Origin: Microbulbifer sp. THAF38
GTDB taxonomy: Bacteria > Pseudomonadota > Gammaproteobacteria > Pseudomonadales > Cellvibrionaceae
Direction of reading: 5' to 3'
Assembly (NCBI RefSeq): GCF_009363535.1
Contig: NZ_CP045369.1
Coordinates: 1,995,001-2,059,000, forward strand
DNA length: 64,000 nt
Part shown: one piece after another, positions 45,554 through 54,846 of the stretch
Numbering within the stretch: position 1 is the first letter of the stretch
Layout of the letters: each line of letters begins with the position of its first letter
Program-made: the position numbers and the translations under genes
Notes under the pieces: model-generated
The model's input: only the letters and a program-made list of their open reading frames with translations
Database searches by the model: none
What the model was told of the DNA's origin: nothing

Positions 45554-46498
45554 ATGACCAATGCCGCGCTTGCATTCGTCTTTCCTGGGCAGGGATCTCA
45601 AAAGATCGGTATGCTCTCCGAGATTGCTCAGGAAGCCCCAGAAATCCAGTCCACCTTTGCTGAGGCTTCGGAGGTTCTTGGATACGACCTTTGGGATCTC
45701 TGTCAAAATGGTGAGCAGGAAGCGATCAATCTAACCCAGCGCACCCAACCCCTTCTTCTGACCTCCAGTGTTGCTCTCTATCGTCTCTGGCGTGCCCGTG
45801 GTGGTGCTGTGCCTGCGCGCATGGCGGGGCACAGTCTGGGAGAGTGGTCTGCATTAGTATGCTCTGGTGTTTTGGCTTTTAAGGATGCTGTCCACCTGGT
45901 CCGTGAGCGCGGCCGCCTGATGCAGGAAGCTGTACCCGTAGGCACTGGAGCTATGGCCGCAGTGATTGGCCTCGACGATGCGGTTGTGGAAGAGGCCTGT
46001 GCTGAAGCCGCTCAAGGGGGGGTAGTTGCCGCGGTGAACTACAACTCACCGGGGCAGATTGTTATTGCCGGCAGTAGTGCTGCGGTTGAAAGGGCCATAG
46101 ATGCCTGTAAATCAGCCGGCGCCAAGCGTGCAATGCCTTTGCCGGTGAGTGCACCCTTTCATACTGAATTAATGCGTCCAGCAGCTGAAAAGCTCGCTCC
46201 TCAAATTGAGGCGGCGGAGTTCAGCGCACCGCAAATCCCTGTTGTGCACAATGTGCATGCCGAAGCCGAATCTGATCCGGCGAAGATCAAAGCTTTAATG
46301 ATTGAGCAAATCTATAGCCCTGTGCGCTGGACGGCCTGTGCCCAAAAGCTTGTGAGCGATGGCGCTACACAATGGGTTGAATGTGGTCCGGGCAAGGTGC
46401 TGGCTGGTTTGGTCAAGCGCATCAATCGCAGTGCTACTTGTCACGGTATAGATACTCCTGCCAGCTTTAATGAGGCGCTGAGAGCTACAGCTGCCTGA
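45554..46498 (+). CDS. fabD: Malonyl-CoA:ACP transacylase FabD
   Basis: FabD loads malonyl groups onto acyl carrier protein. The 314-residue protein has VFPGQGSQKIGM, the nucleophile motif GHSLGEWSAL (usually GHSLGEYSAL; Tyr is Trp here), the malonate-binding arginine region VRERGRLMQEAVPVGTGAMAAV and the catalytic histidine in SAPFHTELM. TAAGGATATC precedes the ATG. It lies 52 bases after plsX. Confidence 0.96.
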   Translation: MTNAALAFVFPGQGSQKIGMLSEIAQEAPEIQSTFAEASEVLGYDLWDLCQNGEQEAINLTQRTQPLLLTSSVALYRLWRARGGAVPARMAGHSLGEWSALVCSGVLAFKDAVHLVRERGRLMQEAVPVGTGAMAAVIGLDDAVVEEACAEAAQGGVVAAVNYNSPGQIVIAGSSAAVERAIDACKSAGAKRAMPLPVSAPFHTELMRPAAEKLAPQIEAAEFSAPQIPVVHNVHAEAESDPAKIKALMIEQIYSPVRWTACAQKLVSDGATQWVECGPGKVLAGLVKRINRSATCHGIDTPASFNEALRATAA

Positions 46499-46545
46499 TA
46501 TTGCTCAGGCACGATTGGCAATGGTCGAATAAGGATAATGCAAGT

Positions 46546-47301
46546 ATGAGCCTAAAGATTTCCCTTGAAGGTAAGGTGGCCCTGGTCACTGGCGCCAGTC
46601 GCGGTATTGGTGCGGCAATTGCGGATATGCTGGGTAGCCAGGGCGCAACGGTGATAGGTACTGCTACCAGTGATAGCGGTGCAGAGAAAATCAGTGCGCG
46701 TTTTGCCGAGAAAGGCTTTAGTGGGGCTGGTATGGTGCTTGATGTGACGAGTGCCGAAAGCATCGCCGGGCTACATGAGGCCGTGAAAAATGATTTTGCG
46801 GCGCCTGCCATCCTGGTCAATAACGCGGGCATCACTAAAGACAACTTGCTTATGCGCATGAAGGATGATGAGTGGGACTCTGTGATTGAGACAAACTTGT
46901 CCGCAGTTTACCGCATGACGAAAGCGTGTCTTCGGGATATGACCCGAGCTCGCTGGGGGCGCATCATTAATATCAGTTCTGTCGTGGGTAGCATGGGCAA
47001 TGCCGGTCAGAGCAATTACGCAGCCACCAAGGCTGGAGTAGCCGGTTTTGCGCGCTCTCTGGCTGCAGAGATCGGCTCCCGCGGTATCACTGTCAATACC
47101 GTTGCCCCGGGTTTTATCGATACCGATATGACCAAAGTGCTGCCCGAAGCCCAGCGCGAGGCACTGCTTGAAAAGATTCCCCTGGGGCGCCTGGGGCAGC
47201 CTGAAGAGATCGCTTCTGTTGTGGCATTTCTGGCAAGTGATGCCGGAGCCTATGTCACAGGGGAGACGATACATGTCAATGGCGGCATGTATATGACTTG
47301 A
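46546..47301 (+). CDS. fabG: 3-oxoacyl-ACP reductase FabG
   Basis: FabG reduces 3-oxoacyl-ACP with NADPH in each round of fatty-acid elongation. The 251-residue short-chain dehydrogenase shows TGASRGIG, NNAGITKDNLLMRM, the Ser-Tyr-Lys triad (NISSVVG and SNYAATKAGV) and the family end GETIHVNGGMYM. The ATG at 46546 gives the usual N-terminus; an upstream frame from 46501 adds 15 unlikely residues. Confidence 0.97.
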   Translation: MSLKISLEGKVALVTGASRGIGAAIADMLGSQGATVIGTATSDSGAEKISARFAEKGFSGAGMVLDVTSAESIAGLHEAVKNDFAAPAILVNNAGITKDNLLMRMKDDEWDSVIETNLSAVYRMTKACLRDMTRARWGRIINISSVVGSMGNAGQSNYAATKAGVAGFARSLAAEIGSRGITVNTVAPGFIDTDMTKVLPEAQREALLEKIPLGRLGQPEEIASVVAFLASDAGAYVTGETIHVNGGMYMT

Positions 47302-47380
47302 GATACGCTAAAAATATCAAAATAACTTGTTGATTTTTATAAGATTTGTGTATTTGCTAATGGTGCCGCAGAGCCGTGCA

Positions 47381-47408
47381 TTACAACCCTAAAAACTTGG
47401 GGTACAAT
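47381..47408 (+). promoter_or_regulatory. Possible promoter upstream of acpP
   Basis: TACAAT at 47403-47408 with TTACAA 16 bases upstream (47381-47386) lies in the 222-base gap before acpP. acpP normally needs its own strong promoter, so one is expected here; the -35 match is weak. Confidence 0.4.
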
Positions 47409-47523
47409 GGCCTCTGAATTATCCAAAAGCTGTGTGAGCCGGTCGTTATCGCCGTTAATTGGATTGGCGAAATAACAATAGCGACTAAAACAGATTTTTA
47501 CCCACTAGGAGTTAAATTGAATC

Positions 47524-47760
47524 ATGAGCAGCATTGAAGAGCGCGTTAAAAAGATCGTTGCTGAACAACTGGGCGTGAAGGAAGAAGACGTTAAGCCTGA
47601 AGCCTCTTTTGTTGAAGATCTGGGCGCGGACTCACTCGACACAGTTGAGTTGGTAATGGCTTTGGAAGAGGAATTCGAAACCGAAATCCCCGATGAAGAA
47701 GCTGAGAAAATCACAACTGTTCAGCTGGCAATTGATTACATCAAGGACAACCTTGGTTAA
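47524..47760 (+). CDS. acpP: Acyl carrier protein
   Basis: A 78-residue acidic helical protein that carries growing acyl chains on a phosphopantetheine attached to the serine of [18 protein letters not shown]. Sequence and length are nearly standard for gammaproteobacterial AcpP. It lies between fabG and fabF in the conserved order, and its own terminator follows. Confidence 0.98.
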   Translation: MSSIEERVKKIVAEQLGVKEEDVKPEASFVEDLGADSLDTVELVMALEEEFETEIPDEEAEKITTVQLAIDYIKDNLG

Positions 47761-47819
47761 TTCCTGCTGGGTGGTTTAGGCGCGAACAGTTTTATTACTG
47801 TGCGTAGCCAAGCGTTTCT

Positions 47820-47852
47820 GAGAGCCGTTCTATGTTACATAGCGCGGCTCTC
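47820..47852 (+). terminator. Terminator after acpP
   Basis: The stem GAGAGCCG / CGGCTCTC has a second inner stem CTATG / CATAG, followed by TTTTTATTT. It lies 60 bases past acpP and would give acpP its own short, abundant message. Confidence 0.85.
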
Positions 47853-47954
47853 TTTTTATTTGCACTATGGAATTGTGACTACTGTTCGAGTGTTGTTTCA
47901 TTCACAAGCTATTGAAGGAAGAACAGTGACAGTAAGAGTTTCGGGGGGACCGCA

Positions 47955-49196
47955 GTGTCGCACAGAAGAGTTGTTGTAACCGGAATGGGCGCAGTAAGCC
48001 CGCTAGGTAACACCGTAGGGGAGACTTGGTCTGGCATTCTGAAAGGTGTCAGTGGGGCAGCTCCAATAGAAACGTTCGATGTTTCGGCGTTCTCGACCCG
48101 CTTCGCCGCTACGGTAAAAGATTTCGATCCCACGCCCTACATGCCTGCAAAAGATGCACGCAAGATGGACACCTTCCTGCAGTATGGCTTGGTCGCGGGT
48201 ATTCAGGCGATGGAAGATAGTGGCCTGGAAGTGAGCGAAGGCAGTGCACCACGTATGGGGACCTGTATCGGTTCCGGTATGGGGGGCATCATGGCTATTG
48301 AAGACAATGCCCTGTTAATCGCGGAGAAGGGCCCCCGACGGGTATCACCATTTTTTGTGCCGGGTGCCATCATCAACATGGTAGCTGGTAACCTATCGAT
48401 TAAATATGGCCTTCGAGGGCCAAACCTTGCCGTCACAACGGCCTGCACTACTGGTACCCATGCCTTGGGGTTGGGAATGCGGACCATCCAATATGGCGAT
48501 GCAGATGTTATGGTGTGTGGCGGGGCCGAAATGGTCACCACACCTGTCGGGCTCGGCGGCTTCTGTGCGGCCAGGGCGCTTTCCACACGCAATGATGATC
48601 CCAAGACGGCCAGTCGCCCATGGGATAAAGACCGGGATGGTTTCGTATTGGGAGAGGGCGCTGCGGTGCTCGTCCTGGAAGAATATGAGCATGCAAAAGC
48701 CCGCGGTGCGACTATTTACGCCGAGCTTGCGGGCTTTGGTATGAGTGGCGACGCCCACCATATGACCTCGCCCCCAGAAGATGGTGCCGGAGCCGCACTT
48801 TCAATGCAGAACGCACTGAAAGACGCGGGTATGGGGGCTACCGAAATCCAATATATTAACGCCCATGGCACTTCTACCCCGTTAGGGGATACGGCTGAAA
48901 TCCAGGCGGTACGCAATGTTTTTGCCGGCTCTGCAGAAAAGCTGGCTGTAAGCTCCACCAAGTCTATGACGGGGCACCTTTTAGGCGCAGCTGGTGCTAT
49001 TGAGGCGGTTTTCTCCGTTCTTGCGTTGCGTGACCAGATGGCGCCACCAACAATCAATTTAAATAATGCCGATGAGGCTTGCGAAGGTATTAACCTGGTT
49101 CCTCAAGAGGCTCAGCCGATGGCTATCGATTCGGTACTTTCTAACTCATTTGGGTTCGGCGGTACCAATGGTTCACTGATTTTCAAGCGGATCTGA
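47955..49196 (+). CDS. fabF: 3-oxoacyl-ACP synthase II FabF
   Basis: FabF condenses malonyl-ACP with acyl-ACP. The 413-residue protein has the thiolase-fold catalytic triad Cys-His-His: [24 protein letters not shown] and [12 protein letters not shown], and the [10 protein letters not shown] end. The start is a GTG preceded by a GGGGGGA run. Length is normal. Confidence 0.97.
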   Translation: MSHRRVVVTGMGAVSPLGNTVGETWSGILKGVSGAAPIETFDVSAFSTRFAATVKDFDPTPYMPAKDARKMDTFLQYGLVAGIQAMEDSGLEVSEGSAPRMGTCIGSGMGGIMAIEDNALLIAEKGPRRVSPFFVPGAIINMVAGNLSIKYGLRGPNLAVTTACTTGTHALGLGMRTIQYGDADVMVCGGAEMVTTPVGLGGFCAARALSTRNDDPKTASRPWDKDRDGFVLGEGAAVLVLEEYEHAKARGATIYAELAGFGMSGDAHHMTSPPEDGAGAALSMQNALKDAGMGATEIQYINAHGTSTPLGDTAEIQAVRNVFAGSAEKLAVSSTKSMTGHLLGAAGAIEAVFSVLALRDQMAPPTINLNNADEACEGINLVPQEAQPMAIDSVLSNSFGFGGTNGSLIFKRI

Positions 49197-49202
49197 CCTA
49201 TC

Positions 49203-49222
49203 TGCCCGCCTTTGGGCGGGCA
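49203..49222 (+). terminator. Intercistronic hairpin between fabF and pabC
   Basis: A perfect 8-bp GC-rich stem TGCCCGCC / GGCGGGCA with a 4-base loop lies just after the fabF stop. There is no U-run, so it may act as an attenuator or mRNA stabiliser rather than a full terminator. Confidence 0.5.
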
Positions 49223-49242
49223 ACTCTCATTCCGAGGACTGC

Positions 49243-50013
49243 ATGTCCAAATTACCGCAGCTTTTCCTTCGAGGCCATCCTGTGCAGAGCCTGCCAGAAG
49301 ATGAGCTCTATAAAGACGGAATCCTCGAAACTATGCGTTGTCACAACGGGAAGATTCCTCTGTGGCCATTGCATAGAGAGCGCCTTGCACGAGCCTTGGG
49401 TTTGGGCGAGTCGCTACTTGCTGATATTGATCAATGCGTCCCTCTGCTGGCAGCACAGCGGGGTCACAAAATGGCGATCGCTCGGTTACGGGTGGGCCTT
49501 ATTGATGGCCAGTGGTGCTGGGACCTTTCCTTTTTGCCACTGCAGCCGACAGAGGAGGCAGAACTTGGGGTTCACCTTTTCCCCTGTAAGACTCATCTGC
49601 CGGTTTCACAAAGATGGAACTCTGGCTGCAAATTTTTGAGTCGCAGTCGATATAATAGGGCGAAGTCTGAGCTCCCTGAGGGCGACTACCTCGATGGCCT
49701 GATGCTCGACACTGAAGGCAGGGTTATCGAGAGCTTGCGCTGTAATTTACTGGCGCGCTTCGGCGATGGCTGGATAACACCTAACCTAGAGCGGTGTGGT
49801 GTCCGGGGTGTCATGCGAGACTGGCTGTCAAGCAGGATTCAATGGCAGGAGCGAGATATGGATATTCGGGACCTGTGCGGTGCTGAGGAAATAGCTTTGT
49901 GTAACAGCGTGCGCGGGGTATTACCTGTTGTCGAGATTGTCGGTCATAAGCGTTGGAAAATAGGGTCTGGCGTACGTGGGTTACAGCAATTGATTATGGA
50001 AACATTGTGGTAA
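49243..50013 (+). CDS. pabC: Aminodeoxychorismate lyase PabC
   Basis: PabC releases p-aminobenzoate from aminodeoxychorismate for folate synthesis, using PLP. The 256-residue class IV aminotransferase-fold protein has DGILETMRCHNG, HRERLARAL and the PLP lysine in GCKFLSRSRYNRAKSEL, matching the KHLNR motif of E. coli PabC. It is rather divergent: the usual ETSxSNLF segment reads ESLRCNLLA. Position between fabF and mltG supports the call. Confidence 0.9.
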   Translation: MSKLPQLFLRGHPVQSLPEDELYKDGILETMRCHNGKIPLWPLHRERLARALGLGESLLADIDQCVPLLAAQRGHKMAIARLRVGLIDGQWCWDLSFLPLQPTEEAELGVHLFPCKTHLPVSQRWNSGCKFLSRSRYNRAKSELPEGDYLDGLMLDTEGRVIESLRCNLLARFGDGWITPNLERCGVRGVMRDWLSSRIQWQERDMDIRDLCGAEEIALCNSVRGVLPVVEIVGHKRWKIGSGVRGLQQLIMETLW

Positions 50014-51074
50014 AAAAGAAGAAGCAGACAAGCTCCCCGGTTAAATTCTGGAAGGTCCTGTTTGGAGGTTTCCTTCTCTCAGGCCTATTGGTACTGGCAT
50101 CTCTTTGGATGTTACAGGTGGCTCTCGCTACACCGCTACCGGTGGGAGAAAAGGGCCTTCAGTTTCAGGTGAATAAAGGCAGCAGTCTATCTGGCACTTT
50201 GCGTAAGCTGAAAGGTGATGGGGTAATCAACTGGCCGAGATTGGTGCTTGCCTATGCTTACTGGGAGGGCAAAACAGATATCCACTCCGGTGAGTATTTG
50301 ATCCCCCATGGAAGTACAGCAATGGATTTGATCGCCCGGCTAAACCGAGGGGATGTCACTGTTTACCGGCTGACTCTGGTTGAGGGTTGGACCTTCCAGC
50401 AGGCCCTGCACAAGATTCGCTCGGGGCAAAGGGTTGTTAGATCCAAGGCAGGTAGCAGTGTCAGTGCAGCTGCCCGGGCCCTCGGCTTGGAAGAGGGTGC
50501 AGAGGAAGGCTGGATTTTCCCAGATACCTATGTATACCGCTCTGGAACTACGGATATTGAGCTTTTGCGCGAGGCTTACGAACGTATGCAGCGTGTATTG
50601 GATGAGGAGTGGCAGGCAAAAGGAGAGGGGCTTCCTTATGCGTCCCCCTATGAAGCCTTGATCATGGCCTCGCTGATTGAAAAGGAAACCGGTCAGCCTT
50701 CGGAGCGCAGTGAAATCGCAGGGGTGTTTGTACGTCGCTTGAATAAAGGCATGCGCCTGCAGACAGATCCCACTGTCATTTATGGGTTGGGAGAAGATTA
50801 CGATGGTAATCTCACTCGAGCACACCTTCGGGCGCCAACCCCGTATAATACCTATGTAATCAATGGGCTGCCCCCCACACCAATTGCACTGCCAGGGCGT
50901 GCGGCTATCCGTGCTGCACTCAACCCAAAACCTGGTAAAAGCCTTTATTTTGTAGGCAAGGGGGATGGCTCCCATCATTTCTCAGCCACTCTGACAGAGC
51001 ACAACCGTGCGGTGCGGGAGTATCAGCTGAAGAGGCGAGCGGATTATCGCTCCAGCCCGGTTAAAGGAAATTAG
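50007..51074 (+). CDS. mltG: Endolytic murein transglycosylase MltG
   Basis: MltG is an inner membrane lytic transglycosylase that cuts nascent glycan strands of peptidoglycan. The 355-residue protein has a basic start (VKKKKQTS), one membrane helix (about 18-38), a LysM-like region and the YceG domain with the catalytic glutamate in IMASLIEKETG, then LQTDPTVIYGLG and PYNTYVINGLPPTPI. GTG 50007 overlaps the pabC end by 7 bases; an earlier in-frame ATG lies well inside pabC. Confidence 0.95.
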   Translation: MVKKKKQTSSPVKFWKVLFGGFLLSGLLVLASLWMLQVALATPLPVGEKGLQFQVNKGSSLSGTLRKLKGDGVINWPRLVLAYAYWEGKTDIHSGEYLIPHGSTAMDLIARLNRGDVTVYRLTLVEGWTFQQALHKIRSGQRVVRSKAGSSVSAAARALGLEEGAEEGWIFPDTYVYRSGTTDIELLREAYERMQRVLDEEWQAKGEGLPYASPYEALIMASLIEKETGQPSERSEIAGVFVRRLNKGMRLQTDPTVIYGLGEDYDGNLTRAHLRAPTPYNTYVINGLPPTPIALPGRAAIRAALNPKPGKSLYFVGKGDGSHHFSATLTEHNRAVREYQLKRRADYRSSPVKGN

Positions 51075-51079
51075 AGATA

Positions 51080-51700
51080 GTGTCGCGCGGAAAATTCATA
51101 ACCCTGGAAGGTGGTGAGGGGGTTGGTAAGTCCACTAACCTGCAATTTATCACCCAGTGGTTAGCTGATCGTAATATTCCATTCATTCAAACCCGTGAGC
51201 CAGGTGGTACGCCGCTGGCTGAACAGCTGCGGGAATTGCTCCTGGCGAAGCGTGAAGAGGCGGTTGACCCCACGGCGGAACTGCTTATGGTCTTTGCTGC
51301 TCGAGCGCAGCATTTGGCTAAAGTGATTGTCCCGGCTCTGGAGCGTGGTGATTGGGTAGTTTGTGACCGTTTCACCGATGCCACTTATGCCTATCAGGGT
51401 GGTGGCCGAGCGCTCGATAGAGCCTTAATAGAGCGGCTCGAACAAGATGTGCAGGGTGATTTACGGCCCGATAAAGTGCTTCTTTTAGACCTGGATCCGC
51501 AAATAGGTTTGGAGCGTGCAGCCAGTACTGGAGCTGCCGATCGATTTGAAAGTGAGCAGCTGGCTTTCTTTCACCGAGTGCGTGCGGCTTATCGTGAACG
51601 TGCACAGGCGGCCCCCTCACGTTACGCTATTGTTGATGCCAGCCAGCCTCTAGCGCAGGTTCAGCAGCAGCTGGGGCAGGAGTTACAGCGTCTTCTTTAA
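51080..51700 (+). CDS. tmk: Thymidylate kinase
   Basis: Tmk phosphorylates dTMP to dTDP. The 206-residue protein has the P-loop GGEGVGKST, the substrate site TREPGGTPLAEQLR, the DR(F/Y) motif CDRFTDATYAYQGGGR and an Arg-containing lid region. GTG is the start, five bases after mltG. Residues are as expected for the family. Confidence 0.97.
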   Translation: MSRGKFITLEGGEGVGKSTNLQFITQWLADRNIPFIQTREPGGTPLAEQLRELLLAKREEAVDPTAELLMVFAARAQHLAKVIVPALERGDWVVCDRFTDATYAYQGGGRALDRALIERLEQDVQGDLRPDKVLLLDLDPQIGLERAASTGAADRFESEQLAFFHRVRAAYRERAQAAPSRYAIVDASQPLAQVQQQLGQELQRLL

Positions 51701-51736
51701 AGGGCGCTGTAAAAATATTGCCCCCACAGCGCCCTT
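51700..51736 (+). terminator. Hairpin after tmk
   Basis: An 11-bp perfect stem AAGGGCGCTGT / ACAGCGCCCTT starting at the tmk stop, with a 15-base loop and a weak U-run (ATTGTTGG). It may lower expression of holB relative to tmk. Confidence 0.6.
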
Positions 51737-51774
51737 ATTGTTGGTAGTGAAGTTCCCAGTTACAAATTTGGCAA

Positions 51775-52800
51775 ATGGCAGTGTCTGAAGCACCTGAACA
51801 TATCCCTATTCCCTCTCTATTACCCTGGCAAACGGAACAGTGGCAACGGCTCGGTACCCAGTGGCGCGCAGGTCGATGTCCTCATGCCTTGCTGATCAGT
51901 GGTCAGCAAGGTCTTGGCAAGCGCGCTTTTGCCGAGGCTTTTTCAGCGCTGGTATTGTGTGAACAACCCAGAGAAGGGCAGGCCTGTGGAAGCTGCAAAG
52001 ACTGCCACCTTTGGCAGGCGGGATCTCACCCGGATTTTCTTCGGGTGGAGCCAGAGAAAGAGGGAGGGCCGCTCAAGGTTGAGCAGATTCGCCAGCTCGG
52101 CGACTTTGTGTCGCGAACCAGTGGGCGCGGGGGCGCGCGCTTGGTGTGGCTGGCACCGGCAGAGGCGATGAACATCAATGCGGCTAACGCCCTGCTGAAA
52201 AATCTGGAGGAACCGGCGGCATCAGTGATTTTCCTGCTGGTTAGTGACTCTCCGGCAGGCTTGCTGCCAACGATTCGCAGCCGTTGCCAATCTGTTGTAT
52301 TTCCACCTCCTTCAGAAGAAATGGCACTGCAGTGGCTGCGCGCTAGTGACTTGGAGGAAGACTCGGCAACCAGAGCCCTGGCACTCGCTGGTGGGGCCCC
52401 ATTGCTGGCTGCGCAATTGGCAGATCCAAAGTGTGAGGAAATTCGAGAGCGGTTTTTGCAAGAGCTTGTTGCTCTGGCCCAAGGGAGTGCTAGGGCCGTG
52501 ACAGCCGCCGGTCGCTGGGAGACCCCTCCCGAACCCACAGACCTAGGCCAGCTTATTCAATTTTGGCAGCAGTGGGTTGCTCAAATGGCTCGGGTGCGCA
52601 GCTGTGATGCCACTGGTGATACTCAGGTTATGGCACTTTTGCAAAGGTTCCCCGGTGCAGGGCGGGCTAGCTTGCGCACACTGTTTGGCTTTTATGATCA
52701 TCTTCTTCAGGCGCGTATGGGCCTCGCAAGCGGAGCAAATCCCAACCGTCGCCTGTTGCTGGAAGAGTTGATGATTCGCTGGGCCAGGTTATTCGGCTGA
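51775..52800 (+). CDS. holB: DNA polymerase III subunit delta'
   Basis: Delta' is part of the clamp loader that places the beta sliding clamp on DNA. The 341-residue protein has an AAA+ P-loop-like GQQGLGKR, the zinc module CGSCKDC, the SRC motif IRSRCQSVVF and a C-terminal collar domain. The position after tmk is conserved. The ATG lacks a clear ribosome site. Confidence 0.94.
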   Translation: MAVSEAPEHIPIPSLLPWQTEQWQRLGTQWRAGRCPHALLISGQQGLGKRAFAEAFSALVLCEQPREGQACGSCKDCHLWQAGSHPDFLRVEPEKEGGPLKVEQIRQLGDFVSRTSGRGGARLVWLAPAEAMNINAANALLKNLEEPAASVIFLLVSDSPAGLLPTIRSRCQSVVFPPPSEEMALQWLRASDLEEDSATRALALAGGAPLLAAQLADPKCEEIRERFLQELVALAQGSARAVTAAGRWETPPEPTDLGQLIQFWQQWVAQMARVRSCDATGDTQVMALLQRFPGAGRASLRTLFGFYDHLLQARMGLASGANPNRRLLLEELMIRWARLFG

Positions 52801-52925
52801 GTGAAAAACGATCAATAATGGTTGGCGTACTATTTAGTTTCATCAAAGTGTCGATCCGCTGGGTTCTGGACAGAAACAGTACGCTCAGATAAGTTAGCGC
52901 AACATTAAAAACATTGAGGTTGAGC

Positions 52926-53279
52926 ATGAAAGCCATGGGAGGCGGTGCCCGAAACGGCATCCTATCGCTGAAGATTCAGGATAAATCAGTTCTCTACGCG
53001 GCTTATATGCCCTTTGTAAAGAATGGTGGCCTGTTTATCAGTACGGATAAATCCTACAGCCTCGGTGATGAAGTATTCCTGCTGTTAAGCCTGATGGATG
53101 AACCCGAAAAAATTCCGGTGGCCGGCAAGGTGATCTGGATAACCCCCAGTGGAGCCCAGGGAAACCGTACGCCGGGTATTGGCGTTCAGTTTGGGGACAA
53201 GGACAATATTGCGCAAAACAAAATAGAAACTTACCTGGCTGGCACTCTTGAATCCAGCCGACCCACTCACACGTTGTAA
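52926..53279 (+). CDS. pilZ: PilZ-domain protein (type IV pilus assembly PilZ)
   Basis: A 117-residue protein with GILSLKIQDKSVLYAAYMPFVKNGGLFI, the fold of canonical PilZ from Pseudomonas, and GKVIWITP and GIGVQF in the barrel. It lacks the RxxxR and DxSxxG c-di-GMP-binding motifs, as does PilZ proper, so it should act by protein contacts (with PilB and FimX) rather than by nucleotide binding. The ATG at 52926 follows GAGGTTGAGC. Its place between holB and tatD is typical of pseudomonads and relatives. Confidence 0.93.
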   Translation: MKAMGGGARNGILSLKIQDKSVLYAAYMPFVKNGGLFISTDKSYSLGDEVFLLLSLMDEPEKIPVAGKVIWITPSGAQGNRTPGIGVQFGDKDNIAQNKIETYLAGTLESSRPTHTL

Positions 53280-53286
53280 ATTTCAC

Positions 53287-54063
53287 ATGCTCGTAGATTC
53301 TCATTGTCACCTGGATAGACTGAAGCTCGATAAGTTTGATGGCGATCTGGATACTGTTCTGGAGTTCGCTCGCAGTCGGGGGGTCGGGAAATTCTTGTGT
53401 GTTGGTATCAGTCTCGATAATGCCGATGCTGTCGTAGAGATTGCTTCAAAGTATGAAGATGTGGTTTGCTCAGTGGGGATACATCCGCTGGATGTCGAAT
53501 CCGGTCTCGCTGGTGTGGACCAATTGATCGAAATGGCGGGGCGCCCCAAGGTGGTAGCACTGGGGGAGACTGGTCTCGATTATTACTACAGTACCGAGAC
53601 AAAAGAGACCCAACAGCAAAGTTTTATCGCCCATCTACAGGCGGCGGGCCAAGTGGGGCTGCCGGTAATAGTGCATACCCGCGATGCCCGTGAAGATACG
53701 ATTCAGTTAATTCGACAGCACGGAAACCTGCAAACAGCGGGTGTATTGCATTGCTTCACCGAGAGCTGGGAGATGGCTAAGGCCGCACTGGACCTAAACT
53801 ATTACATTTCCCTCTCCGGTATTGTTACATTTAAAAATGCCGGGGACCTGCGCGATGTTGCGCGTAAACTGCCCCTCGATCGCCTACTGGTGGAAACAGA
53901 TTCTCCCTACCTTGCACCGATTCCCTATCGTGGCAAGCCTAATATCCCGGCTTATGTCCGGGAAGTAGCCGAATTCATTGCTGAGTTGCGCGGAATTTCT
54001 TACGAGCAGCTGGCTGAAATCACTACAGAAAATTTTCTCCGATTATTTCCTCGGGCTGCCTAA
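53287..54063 (+). CDS. tatD: TatD-family deoxyribonuclease
   Basis: A 258-residue metal-dependent hydrolase with a TIM barrel: metal ligands in DSHCHLD, the glutamate in GETGLDYYY, HTRDARED, LHCFTES and the final ETDSPYLAP. TatD-type enzymes have 3'-5' exonuclease activity and act in DNA repair or degradation. ATG 53287 lies 7 bases after pilZ; an in-frame start at 53248 inside pilZ is less likely. Confidence 0.94.
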   Translation: MLVDSHCHLDRLKLDKFDGDLDTVLEFARSRGVGKFLCVGISLDNADAVVEIASKYEDVVCSVGIHPLDVESGLAGVDQLIEMAGRPKVVALGETGLDYYYSTETKETQQQSFIAHLQAAGQVGLPVIVHTRDAREDTIQLIRQHGNLQTAGVLHCFTESWEMAKAALDLNYYISLSGIVTFKNAGDLRDVARKLPLDRLLVETDSPYLAPIPYRGKPNIPAYVREVAEFIAELRGISYEQLAEITTENFLRLFPRAA

Positions 54064-54088
54064 GCCCGGCTAGTTAGAAGTTCCCTAT

Positions 54089-54715
54089 ATGATGAAGCAG
54101 CAATTGCAGGTCATGCTGACCCTGCAGGACGAAATTAATACCGTTGTTAATGAAAACTGGCGTGCGCAAAACTTTGCCTGGTATCGGGCTATTTGGGTAG
54201 AGAGTGCCGAACTTTTGGATCACTACGGTTGGAAGTGGTGGAAAAAACAACAGCCTGATATAGATCAGGTGAAACTCGAGCTGGTAGATATTTGGCATTT
54301 TGGCCTGAGCCTTGAATTGCAACAGGGTGCCCCGATTCAGGTTGCTGAAAAGATGCTGCAGGAATTAGAGGCAGGTCAGCGAGCCCCTGGTGATTTTCGT
54401 GAAAACCTGGAGGCCTTCACTTTAAATACTTTGGCAAGCAAACAATTCGATCTGCCAGGGTTTGCTCAGCTTCTCGCCGATACAGAGATGCCTTTTACCG
54501 AGCTGTATCAACGTTATGTAGGCAAGAACGTGCTCAATCGTTTCCGCCAGGATAACGGTTATAAAGAGGGGACTTATGTGAAGACCTGGGGTGGGCGCGA
54601 AGATAACGAGCACTTGGCTGAGATTGCCAGTGAGCTCGACGCCTCCGCTGATGATTACAGCGATCAGGTTTATCGCACCTTGCAGCAACGTTACCGGGAA
54701 ATCGCTTTGGCGTGA
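54089..54715 (+). CDS. Dimeric (all-alpha) dUTP diphosphatase
   Basis: A 208-residue all-helical NTP pyrophosphatase of the dimeric dUTPase family, which removes dUTP. The metal-binding ExxE/ExxD pattern is in AIWVESAELLDHYGWKWW and LVDIWHFGLS, and KNVLNRFRQDNGYKEG is the helix with further substrate ligands. It is not the trimeric Dut. The first of two adjacent ATGs is used. It follows tatD by 25 bases and probably belongs to the same unit. Confidence 0.88.
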   Translation: MMKQQLQVMLTLQDEINTVVNENWRAQNFAWYRAIWVESAELLDHYGWKWWKKQQPDIDQVKLELVDIWHFGLSLELQQGAPIQVAEKMLQELEAGQRAPGDFRENLEAFTLNTLASKQFDLPGFAQLLADTEMPFTELYQRYVGKNVLNRFRQDNGYKEGTYVKTWGGREDNEHLAEIASELDASADDYSDQVYRTLQQRYREIALA

Positions 54716-54789
54716 TCCTTATTTGACGTTTTATTTGAGAAAAATGCAGTTTTACTAGGCAAATTGAGTTGGTAATTTCCCCGCTTGAG

Positions 54790-54817
54790 GTGAAATTTGC
54801 TCGAGAGGCCCTATAAT
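54790..54817 (+). promoter_or_regulatory. Probable mdh promoter
   Basis: A consensus TATAAT (54812-54817) lies 30 bases before the mdh start, with GTGAAA (54790-54795) as a weak -35 element at 16 bases. The perfect -10 supports a strong housekeeping promoter. Confidence 0.6.
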
Positions 54818-54846
54818 GCGGCCGCTTACAAACGAGGAGAACTATC

